Below, one piece after another: positions 55,591 to 64,000 of a stretch of 64,000 nucleotides of DNA. Position 1 is the stretch's first letter. Each line of letters starts with the position of its first letter. The stretch covers positions 1 through 64,000 of the forward strand of contig JBAMJV010008264.1 of the NCBI GenBank assembly GCA_037951105.1, given 5' to 3'. Below the pieces are notes generated by a model that made no database searches, was not told the DNA's origin, and saw only the letters and a list, made by a program, of their open reading frames with translations. The DNA is from Echinarachnius parma. Its lineage: Eukaryota > Echinodermata > Echinoidea > Clypeasteroida > Echinarachniidae. The translations under genes were made by a program, and so were the position numbers.

Positions 55591-55638
55591 GAACTAGTTT
55601 AACAATATTACAAAGAAACTCACGGCTTTACATGCATT

Positions 55639-56078
55639 TTAAAGGGTACCACCACCCAAAAATAATATTCTTTTTATAGAAAGGTACCATCTTTAGTATT
55701 CCATTCCTTCAACAAGTTCACAAAAATATGTTTTCAGAAAAGAAACAAAATAATTGGAAAACGCATCACCATTCTCAACCATGCGTTCATGCGGTCTGAA
55801 TTGCGTAGACTATATGCGTGCAGAGCCAGAGCGCACTGTGCAGAGCGAATGAATCATCCGGGAATCTATTGACGTACGCGTGAAAGTATTGGCGCACTCG
55901 CAAATGCTTGGCCCGTATGGAACCAGGAAATAGCAGTGGTTCCGTAAGTGGTGGAAATTAATTGCTTTGTTTATGAATTACACAACCCTTTGCAAAATGT
56001 TGGGTATCTATTTGATATCACAAAACGGTACCAAAACATATAATAATGTGTTGTCCTTTGCCTGGTGGTCCCCTTTAA
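55639..56078 (-). mobile_element. Second R3 element in R4
   Basis: TTAAAGGGTACCACCACCC to GCCTGGTGGTCCCCTTTAA, with TTAA at both borders. It lies about 50 bases from the first R3 in the same orientation. Confidence 0.75.
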
Positions 56079-56389
56079 GTCCAACGTAGTATAACGTTCG
56101 ACCTGTGATCTTTGTGTAACATCCCCCGTACGTATTAAATTATAGCCACGCCTGCAAATTATACTGCTAGCACCCGGCGTTTCCCACACGACGTATCCAA
56201 CACTTAGTAAGTCATGGTGGCGCCCTAATATCGCTATATTCACACATAATGTCTGCCCGACATGAAAGCGAAAAAAAATAACTTCCTCTCGCTGAGAAAA
56301 AAGGGACTGATCGCAAGTGCGCATGTGTCGCGGTTTAGTGGTCTGGGCATTGCTAGGAACGCAGATTCGACATTCTTTTCCTATTTTTA

Positions 56390-57101
56390 TTTAAACAAGG
56401 CACTTAATCTGCATATTTTGAACCATTTTAAAAATCGAAATATGTGAATGTGATGTTTGGTAATTATTCAATAAAGAGACCATCAAAAACAATAAATGTA
56501 AAAAACATTTTGGTATATTTTCAATAATGTGCAGGATATAATATTTTCTACAAATATTGGGATACCCATTTATTTCAATTTGGTATATTTATGGCTGTTT
56601 CAGCCGAATTTTTATCCAACAAACTTGAAGCTGTCATTAAATTCGTGTGATTTTTCCAATTTTACTCTTAGTTTTTCATTACCTCACAAACAAATTCTTG
56701 ACCTAATTGAACTTCCCCTTTAATTATATAGGGATGGAGTTACATGTTGGAGACTAATAAATCAATATATCAATACATTAACAAAATGTTTTAAAGTTCT
56801 AACATTTTGGAAAATTTCCGAAAATGGTATTCGACTTGTTTTTGATGATCTCTATATTGAAAATCATTTTAACCAAACATCACATTAACATTTCAAAATT
56901 TTTAAAATGGTTGAAACTTGAGGTGTATGACGGGCGCTCTCTTGTATTAACAGCTTTTTAAAAATGAAAACGGCTTGACTGTTTATTTTGTTTTAATACC
57001 AATCAAGCACCATTGAATTATAGATATTAGTTGTTAATGATAACTACAATCTTGATTTAATACAATTCTGTTTGACCAAAACTGTACTATCCCTCTAACT
57101 T
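56390..57101. mobile_element. Two diverged R1 copies in opposite orientation
   Basis: 56390-56721 is plus-oriented (GTGATGTTTGGTAATTATTC to TTGAACTTCCCCTTTAA). 56800-57101 is minus-oriented (TTGATGATCTCTATATTGAA to CAAAACTGTACTATCCCTCT). Together they could fold back on themselves. Confidence 0.5.
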
Positions 57102-57659
57102 GTCATAGTAAACACATTGAAACAGAAAAACATCAAGCCTCCATATGTTTTTGTTGTTCGATGGAAGTGAACTTTAGCTTCAAATGACGTTTTAAACGGA
57201 GCTCGCACATTTATTCTATCATACTGCGCCATTGGGTTCCCTGATCCCAAATGAAATAGACGATTAAAGGGACTGTTCCTCTTTTACAAAACGGCTGAAC
57301 AGTTTCCAGTTGACGGATGGGGATGAATGTAACACGCACACAAAGAATCAGATCGAACAGCCCTGTAATTTGGATTCTACGAATGAAAAACGAATGCGTC
57401 CGTCCATCAAACTATATATCGGTCGATAAAGGAGTTTAACTGATTTAGCATAATATTACAACAATATCGTACTTATTCTGGTATAGGTATTGTGAAGCCG
57501 ACATTTGTAAAGGTATGCCGCGGAAAAGAGCTAAAAAATGAAGAATATGTAATTAACTGTAGTCAGTTTAAGCGAGGTTTAGTTATTTTGTTTAGTATTC
57601 GCTTGCGCCGTTGTTCAATCACAATATGTGGGCGGGTCAGGTATGGGTCACGCACAGCA

Positions 57660-57990
57660 ACATGGTACTCCGTGGAATGCGCCGTGAGCGAAATTTCGCA
57701 CCGGGTTAATACTCGTATAATGCACAATTACACGCGCTGTGTCGTTTTATTATTTTGAGGTCTATACAGAGGTTTCAAGCCCTATTTTTTCAGGCATGCT
57801 GTTTAATGACGTTTTCTTTCATATAAGCCAATAAACTCGCAACTTTTTAAATCTGGCTTGCAAAAGCCAAATTAAAAAAAATCTCTTTTTCGTGGAGTTA
57901 TAGACCTAAAACTAATAAACCGTCGTCCAACATTTAATTGTGCATTATACGTGTATTCACCCGGTGAGATTTCACGGAGTACTACATCGC
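57660..57990. repeat. Inverted repeat with 60-bp arms
   Basis: ATACTCGTATAATGCACAAT on the left and ATTGTGCATTATACGTGTAT on the right, with ACCGGGTTA/TCACCCGGTG and the TACTCCGTG/CACGGAGTA ends also mirrored. The loop is about 200 bases. The open frame from 57492 runs through the left arm and is not called. Confidence 0.6.
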
Positions 57991-57997
57991 TATGTGG

Positions 57998-58175
57998 ATA
58001 ATTTAACATCGGATCACTACAATCATAAGTATCTTTTTAACGAAAGGGAAATTTGAAGGAAAACAAACCTGTCCCGTCCCTTTATTGTTTAATAATACGA
58101 ATACAAGGTGTGAGGGAACCGCTATAACTCCAATAGGATTTTGAGGATTTAGGCACTGTTACTAAGTCCCTTTAA
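57998..58175 (+). mobile_element. R2 3' fragment
   Basis: CACTACAATCATAAGTATCT to GTTACTAAGTCCCTTTAA. The 5' half is absent. Confidence 0.65.
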
Positions 58176-58307
58176 GCGGTATGCGCGAGGGATCACTGAA
58201 GTAATGCAGCTTTTAGTATAATCTATTTCAAACATAGGGAAGCTGACCAATCATTTTTTAACTGATATACATGTATAAATTAAAAATGGGCAAAGAAAAT
58301 AGTGTTT

Positions 58308-58382
58308 CTCCGGGATTCGAACCCGCGACCTCCGGTTTGCTAGAAGACTTAATTTTGCTTTCCCAGCTGAGCTATAGAAAGC
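58308..58382 (-). tRNA. tRNA-like pseudogene or SINE head (Arg-TCT-like)
   Basis: On the minus strand TATAGCTCAGCTGGGAAAGC resembles a D-arm, CTTCTAG an anticodon loop with TCT, and CGGGTTCGAATCCCG a perfect T-arm. The acceptor and anticodon stems pair poorly, so a functional tRNA is unlikely. No CCA is encoded, as expected in eukaryotes. Confidence 0.45.
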
Positions 58383-58466
58383 TTTTAATAGTGTTTTGGA
58401 CACGAATGTAATGGATGATGCATGCAGATGTATCACTGTTCGAATTTGTGGATTTTTATACAAACA

Positions 58467-58540
58467 AACAAACAAACACACACACACACACACACACCCA
58501 CACACACACACACACACACATACACACACGCACGCACACA

Positions 58541-58635
<95 letters not shown>

Positions 58636-58642
58636 ACACTCA
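58467..58642 (+). repeat. (CA)n microsatellite
   Basis: A long, nearly pure CA tract preceded by (CAAA)n. All open frames over it are artefacts. Confidence 0.95.
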
Positions 58643-58744
58643 CTTTATAGACCTAAACAAACGTAATTCTCGGGCAAACACACATCTTCCAAAGTCATGT
58701 ATTTATTTATGATTTATTTCTGTATTATGTAAAGGATAATCATT

Positions 58745-58994
58745 CGGGGTCCGCTCGCTAGTCATAAGGACTGCTAGTCATACGGACCGCTAGTCATAAG
58801 GACCGCTATTCATAACGTGTAACTTCCTATACGTGAAGGACCGCTATTCATAAAACGAAAAGGGGGTCACTATTCATAAAGGCATGAGGTATAGGAAGTT
58901 ACACGTTATGAATAGCGGTCCTTATGACTAGTGGTCCTTATGACTAGCGGTCCTTATGACTAGCGGTCCTTATGACTAGCGAGGTTACCCCGAT
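58745..58994. mobile_element. Foldback element with tandem GGACCGCTAGTCATAA units
   Basis: CGGGGTCCGCTCGCTAG at the left and CTAGCGAGGTTACCCCG at the right are inverted. Each arm is built of 3-5 tandem 16-17 bp units plus a mirrored CGTGTAACTTCCTATAC block. ATCATT flanks both ends, a possible target duplication. Confidence 0.75.
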
Positions 58995-58999
58995 CATTC

Positions 59000-59570
59000 G
59001 CATTGGGTTTATTCTTGAATTAGAAACTGCAATCAACACACCATACTTCTTATCTGGTTGGAGAATGATTTTATTTCTTACTTTGATCCGGTCCAACTTG
59101 ACAACGAGCAACAGCTACACGTCATGTCTAACATTTATACACAAATTACAGTAAACGAATTTAAACTAAACATCTTCGTATTGTTTCTGCTCCGTAAACA
59201 AATTGATTTTTTTTTTTCTTCAATTTGTTCCGTTTATTACAAACTATTATGTAATTTTTGGCAAAGCAAAAGCAAAAAGGGTGTTATCCCGTTATGCAAT
59301 CCCCGTATAGTTGATACAAGACCCACCAGGCCCCACTAGGTTCCTGTAGGCAATGGTTTAGTTTGATGACTTAACCTAAATTATTTGTGGTGACCTTGTG
59401 ACTATGTACTGCAATGTGATTGGTTCACGTTACATCTCCTTGTAGCCTAAAATTAGTGCAATTGTATGTAATTTGATAACGTGTGAAGGCAGTTAAAGCG
59501 CTTCGGAAATCCCTTCATAGTGTATATTTAGTTCAAGTAGTATTAATTTGATATCCGGTTACGTTGCTAA
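59000..59570. other. No gene seen
   Basis: Unique-looking AT-rich sequence. Short frames on the plus strand carry no motif. Confidence 0.4.
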
Positions 59571-59574
59571 TGAA

Positions 59575-60200
59575 CTGCAATGTGATCGGTCATTATTATA
59601 ATACCCTTCTTCCTAAAAATGTGATTCTGTGACATTTTGATGACATCTGAAAGCAGTAGCCCCAAAAAACAATTGTGTGACATTTCATGATGTGAGAAAG
59701 AAGTACGCCGAAATAAAATTGTGTGACATGAAATTAAAGCAGTACCATGAAATGCAATTGAATGACATTGTGATAACTTGTGAAAGCAGTACCACAAAAA
59801 ACAATTGTGTGACATTTTATGATGTGAGAAAGAAGTACCCCGAAAACAAATTGTGTGACATGAACTTAAAGCAGTACCATGAAATGCAATTGTATGACAT
59901 TTTGATAACTTGTGAAAGCATTACCACAAAAATTCGATTCTGTGACATTTTGATGTCGTGTGAAAGTAGTACCCCAAAATACAATTGTGTGACGTGAGAT
60001 TAAAGCAGTACCCTGAAATGCAATTGTGTGACATTTGATAACTTGTGACAGTAGCACCCCGAATGCGATTCTGTGACATTTTGGTGACATGTGAAGGTAG
60101 TACCCCAAAATACAATTGTGTGACATATACTCAAAGCAGTACGGTACCCCAAAATGCTATTGTGTTACATTTGATGACGTGTGAAGCAGTCGACAAGTGC
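59575..60200 (+). repeat. Satellite-like array, about 44-bp monomers
   Basis: Degenerate monomers of AATTGTGTGACATTTTGATG plus GTGAAAGCAGTACCCCAAA. A higher-order period of about 132 bases (three monomers) is visible between 59671, 59803 and 59936. It abuts the 3' end of exon C2. Confidence 0.75.
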
Positions 60201-60216
60201 TTCAAAAAAAATCAAT

Positions 60217-60476
60217 TTAGTTTCCTACAGATGATGACGATGATGATGATGATGATGATGATGATGAGCTTGGGCATGCTTCTGGTGACTCGTCACACTC
60301 ATTAGGCGCACTGGAATCGTATTGACGTTCGACACGCACCAGCTTCCTGCCGTCCTGACGACGACCCACCTCTTCGTCAGAACCGCTAAATCCTGTGAGC
60401 GCGTCGTACTCGCCCTGTCGTACGACGCGCATGCGCACCAGACCTTCATCATCGGCGTCCGCCATTGCAGCTACAC
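60217..60476 (-). CDS. Discoidin-family copy C, exon 2 (AMADA exon)
   Basis: The acceptor CTATCTATAG precedes 60476. Joined in phase 1 to exon 63328-63391 it reads QQ-GVAAMADADDEGLVRM, RVVRQGEYDAL, EEVGRRQ, KLVRVERQYD and ECDESPEAC. A run of Ser codons from a TCA microsatellite follows, then VGN and a stop at 60217-60219. The only donor-like site after the Ser run (CATCT/GTAGGA at 60228) would end in phase 0, which does not fit the phase 1 discoidin exon of gene B. No discoidin exons were found between here and the next signal exon. Copy C may be a short secreted Ser-tailed protein, or a decayed duplicate. Confidence 0.6.
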
Positions 60477-60605
60477 CTATAGATAGCAAAATTGTTAAAG
60501 GGATCTATATCTAGTTAAGGTGTCTGAATCAACGAAACTCACTTCTCGATCTGGTCATGCTGGTAGACAGTGCCCCCGGGGGGAGGGGGGGGGGGGGGGG
60601 GGGGG

Positions 60606-61357
60606 AGGAGGTGTTTCACAGATAATCTTAGTTGAACTTAAAGGGGACCACCAGGCAAAGAACAACACATTATTATATGTTTTGGTACCGTTTTGTGATA
60701 CCAAATAGATACCTAACATTTTGCAAAGGGTTGTGTAATTCATAAAGGAAGCAATTAATTTCCACCACTTACGGAACCACTGCTATTTCCTGGTTCCATT
60801 CGGGCCAACCATTTGCGAGTGCGCAATAATGCTATTCACGCGCACGTTTGTAAACAATAGATTCCCGGGCGATTCGTTCGCTCTGCATACACTGCAATTC
60901 ACCGCACACATAGCAGTCTGCGTAATTCAGACCGCATGAACGCATGCTTTAGAATGGTGATGCGTTTCCAATAACATTTTCTTTCTTCTGGAAACATATT
61001 TTTGTGAACTTGTTGATGGAATGGAATACTAAAGATGTTACCTTTCTTTAATAAGAATATTATTTTTTGGTGGTGGTACCCTTTAATCCTAAGTTGGAGC
61101 TATGAAAGGTCATTTGTATAGCCTTGGAATAAAATATTCGAAAAACAAAAATGCAAGTATCTTAGACTTTTCGTAAATTTTACATTAAGAACATGAAATC
61201 TACTTGATAATTGAAACATACGAATGTTTGGAATCAACATGTTTTGCCTTTTAAAAGAACTTTGACAACAAATTGTCACATAAACTTTACAGCTTTCCAT
61301 GATGTTTTAAGTCCAGCTTAGAGTTAGGTTCAACTTAGGATCTTTGTGTAACACCCC
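60606..61357. mobile_element. R4 element split by R3
   Basis: GTGTTTCACAGATAATCTTA at the left and AGGATCTTTGTGTAACACCC at the right. An R3 inserted in the left arm at a TTAA within GAACTTAA. Confidence 0.7.
60638..61086 (+). mobile_element. R3 element in R4, full copy
   Basis: TTAAAGGGGACCACCAGGCA to TGGTGGTGGTACCCTTTAA, TTAA at both borders, about 449 bp. It is the best-preserved R3 in the window. Confidence 0.8.
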
Positions 61358-61369
61358 AGGTTCTTTTGA

Positions 61370-61580
61370 AATGATTGAAACCTGCTTATATTCAGATTTC
61401 TCTCTGAAATTCACATACTCGAATAGCGCCCTGTTGCCGCGTTAACAGCTGCTATCAAAGAAAACGGCGTCCTGATTGAGTCGTGAAGGTTGATATTTAC
61501 CATTATATTTAAATTTGAATGACCACACAGAAGTTTTAGCAACTAAAAACAGTTTACCCCCCCCCCCCCCCCCCCCCGAA
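61370..61580 (-). mobile_element. Degenerate R1 fragment
   Basis: AATAGCGCCCTGTTGCCGCG, AACGGCGTCCTGATTGAGTC and AAGTTTTAGCAACTAAAAAC follow the order of a minus-strand R1. It ends in a poly-C run. Confidence 0.4.
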
Positions 61581-61779
61581 CATAAAAAACAATCCCTTAG
61601 ATAGACTAGTACTGATTTTACAAACAGATGCGCGTGATTAATATTTTTGTAATAGTTTTATTTTCGGTTTTGCTCAAAGCGAATAAGTTATAAATAATTT
61701 CTTTGCCAGGCAATTGTCGAGTATTCACAAACATTGGCAATTATAATAAATACATTTAGATAACTCGCCTGTCTTATGT

Positions 61780-62158
61780 TTAAAGGGGTCTAGTAACTTT
61801 GTTGACATGTGCAAAAAGTGATGAATGGTGGATATAATGTGTACTGCTGTGATATTATGTCCATCAAGTAATGTGTGAACATTTCACGTTAAATGGCTGA
61901 GAAATAAGCAAACACGCAATTTATATTCGCTGACTCATTGCACTGAATGTGTGTACAGTTATAACTTTCAAGTGGATAATTAAAAATCTGAACACTTCAA
62001 TCGAAATATCTTTTTAACGAAAGGGAAATTTTGAAAATTCAAAACCTGTTCCGTACTTCTAACAATAATTTGTAATACGAATACAGCAATGTATGAGAGA
62101 ACCACAATAGTGCTAAGTAAGGTTTGTGTATTTGGACAATGTTAATTGATTCTTTTAA
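61780..62158 (+). mobile_element. R2 element, full copy
   Basis: TTAAAGGGGTCTAGTAAC to TGTTAATTGATTCTTTTAA. It contains TTGACATGTGCAAAAAGTGA and GAACACTTCAATCGAAATAT. Lies in intron 1 of copy C. Confidence 0.75.
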
Positions 62159-62269
62159 TAATATTATTCCCACATGAAACATCAAATATGTCACAAAATC
62201 ATTTCTAAAGACAATTTTTTAATAAGGTTTTAAAAAATAGTAGACAAAAATGTGAAATATAAATTGGAA

Positions 62270-62720
62270 AGGGGAAGTAAATTGATAAGTATTCATACAA
62301 AAGAGGAAGATGGGAAAGATGGTAAAAAAAAAGATAATAAACTAAGAAACAGTGGAACATTAAGGTACAAATTATTGGAAAAGAAATACAAGTAGCCTAC
62401 ATTTAAGAGAAGATATGGGCAGAAAGCAGATAAATAGGTGGTAAATTACGTTAAAGTGTAAAAAGGGGTTAGTGGACTTTTGAGTTAAGATTTAGTCGAA
62501 AAGAAGAAATGTATAATGTAAACAGTAGAATAAAATAAATAATTAAAAGAGGGACAAATGATTGGAAGAGCAAGGTAATTTATATAAATAGAAAACCTTT
62601 AAAAAGCGGTTCAAAAGTGGAAAGGAGGAAAACATAGTTGGATATGAGGTAGAAAAAGAGGTAGAAAAAAATAAAAGGAACTCAACATTTAGCTAAAAAG
62701 GAGGATAGTGACATAAGGCA
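62270..62720 (+). repeat. Polypurine tract in intron 1 of copy C
   Basis: GGAAAGGGGAAGTAAATTGA, AAGAGGAAGATGGGAAAGAT and GGTAGAAAAAGAGGTAGAAA. It corresponds in position and style to the tracts of units A and B. Confidence 0.55.
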
Positions 62721-62806
62721 AACGAAATGTATTTAGTCGATAAAAAAAATTTATAAATTGAAGAAGACAACGCATTTCAAGATACGTGCATAGTTTACAA
62801 ATGTTC

Positions 62807-63186
62807 TTAAAGGGATCTAGTAACTTTGTTGAAATGTGCAAAAAGTGATGAATGGTTGATGCAATGTATATTGTTGTTATCTCATATGTCCACAGGGTAT
62901 TGTGTGAAAATTTCAAGTCAAATGGACATTGCATGACCAAGTAATGAGCGAAAATGCAAAGTGATATTCACTAACTCACTGCACTCACTTTGTACACGGA
63001 AGAGAAACTCGCCCGGAGTTTTTCTTATCTGAATACTTCAATCATACATATCTTTGTAACGAAAGGGAAATTTGAAAAACCTAAACCTGTCCCAGGATTT
63101 TATTGTGAATACAACAAGGTATAAGGGAACCGCTAGAATTAAAATTTTATTTTGAGGATTTGGACAATGTTACTAAGTCCCTTTAA
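62807..63186 (+). mobile_element. R2 element, full copy beside exon C1
   Basis: TTAAAGGGATCTAGTAAC to GTTACTAAGTCCCTTTAA with TTAA borders, about 380 bp. This is the clearest R2 consensus copy. It lies 140 bases from exon 63328-63391. Confidence 0.85.
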
Positions 63187-63327
63187 TGAAGAAGAAAGTT
63201 TTGGATACAATGAGGAAGAATGTTTTTGATAAGCGTGTAGAATACAAAAATGGCCGGTGTACATTAAACGAATTACCATGACCACCCGCAAATAGTTTAA
63301 GTACGGAGAATAATTTGTCAGACCAAC

Positions 63328-63391
63328 CTTGCTGGACGATGAAAGTCCCGACCAAGAGCATCACAGCCAACACAAGACTCAGTTTCGTCAT
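63328..63391 (-). CDS. Discoidin-family copy C, exon 1 (signal peptide)
   Basis: It reads MTKLSLVLAVMLLVGTF then IVQQ, 21 codons plus one base, with the same CAGCAAG/GTTGGT donor as the other copies. Only two residues differ from copy B by eye. An upstream in-frame TTG is not taken as the start, because the paralogues share this ATG. Confidence 0.8.
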
Positions 63392-63470
63392 CTTCGATAG
63401 ATTCGGCTCTCTCAATGCGATATGAAGTGAGTTTTTTTGGTTCGAATGCCGTTTAGAAACAGAGTTTCAG

Positions 63471-63480
63471 TTAATATAAG
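63471..63480 (-). promoter_or_regulatory. Possible TATA box, copy C
   Basis: CTTATATTAA about 80 bases upstream of the start codon. Its sequence and position differ from the A and B element, so core promoter use may differ between copies. Confidence 0.3.
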
Positions 63481-64000
63481 CCTAGGAAGTCACTCGTTTG
63501 TCACTGAATGACGTTAAAACACATACACAGTTGTGTTAGTTAGTTATAGATACATATTGTTGAAGTTGTTATATTTGATAAAACTACACAATAAAGTACA
63601 TTTAAAACAAAAATCTTTGTTAGATACCCTTTGATTATTTTCTCGTTCTTTTTTAAGGCATTTGATTAATACACCGACAAACTGATTGTATAAGTGTGTT
63701 TCCGGATTAAATTGTAAAGAACTGCATTGAATTATCATTGTGTGATTGACGTAATTAATACGTAGGCCTATATGACACAATTTCTATTCTCTGCCAATGC
63801 AGATCACGTGACCGCGGATGTGGTTTGTAAATTGACCAAAATGCTTTCTTTCACCCTGTATTGATTACAATTTAGGCCAAATCATACCAATCAACACATT
63901 TGGTTGTTTCCACGACTCTGACTTGACGTGTACGAGGTGTTTCCATACAGCCAGATTGTCGTCAGTCAAATTTTCACTCGTTTTCTCCAATTCCACAGAT

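Larger units (their letters stand above)
54984..56126. mobile_element. R4 element split by two R3 insertions
   Basis: The left end GAGTTTCACAAAGATCCCAA and the right end GATCTTTGTGTAACATCCCC are R4 termini. Two minus-oriented R3 copies fill the middle. Confidence 0.65.

Noticed and set aside
58308..58382. A functional tRNA-Arg gene
   Set aside because: The T-arm is perfect, but acceptor and anticodon stems mispair, so it is listed only as tRNA-like.
58251..58712. Cys-Val and Thr-His repeat frames up to 130 codons
   Set aside because: They are translations of the (CA)n tract. The same applies to 24946-25215.
59677..60126. Frames of 82-106 codons on both strands
   Set aside because: By-products of the 132-bp satellite-like array.
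1..64000. Bacterial or phage origin, operons, CRISPR arrays, rRNA
   Set aside because: Introns, LINEs, SINEs and microsatellites show animal nuclear DNA. No spacer-repeat arrays or rRNA signatures were seen.

Overview
This is animal nuclear DNA: AT-rich, intron-bearing, packed with nested non-autonomous transposons, SINE/tRNA-derived sequence, LINE fragments, long poly-C/poly-G runs and microsatellites. There is no operon structure, rRNA or CRISPR. The SINE type, repeat style and secreted discoidin-like lectin genes suggest a marine invertebrate, probably a deuterostome such as an echinoderm or relative. That placement is inference, not proof. All homology statements are by-eye comparisons.

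The main find is a tandem gene family on the minus strand. Three paralogous units (A about 7.1-12.9 kb, B about 47.3-56.4 kb, C about 60.2 kb to beyond the right edge) each hold the same two exons. The first is a signal-peptide exon starting MTKLSL, ending in phase 1 (A 11111-11177, B 54126-54189, C 63328-63391). The second is a phase 1 exon carrying AMADA(D/H)(E/D)EG, basic motifs and a two-cysteine motif (A 7094-7449, B 47269-47430, C 60217-60476). Unit B continues into three exons (45059-45210, 41767-41916, 38743-38889) that splice in perfect phase into one F5/8 type C (discoidin) domain and a stop codon. Gene B therefore encodes a predicted secreted protein of about 224 residues. Copies A and C run into simple-repeat tails, (Asn-Gly)n and poly-Ser, and I find no discoidin exons for them in the window.

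On the plus strand a three-exon gene (22677-24847) encodes a 346-residue basic, low-complexity protein I do not recognise. It has a candidate CRE-bearing promoter upstream and an AATAAA downstream. A candidate spliced non-coding transcript lies at about 15.3-18.1 kb, inside a 6.5 kb region bounded by an inverted repeat. A few isolated exon-like segments (32778-32998, 37216-37375) are weak.

The rest is mobile DNA. At least five groups of short inverted-repeat elements end in TTAA (R1 about 550 bp, R2 about 375 bp, R3 about 440 bp, a 1.96 kb element, and a foldback inside R2). There are also Harbinger-like elements with TAA duplications, a mariner-like element, an element with a 10-bp duplication, foldbacks with subterminal repeats, two CR1/L2-like LINE fragments and one L1-like LINE with a 14-bp target duplication. 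Comparing unit A with unit B gives pre-insertion sites for several insertions, which dates them after the gene duplication.
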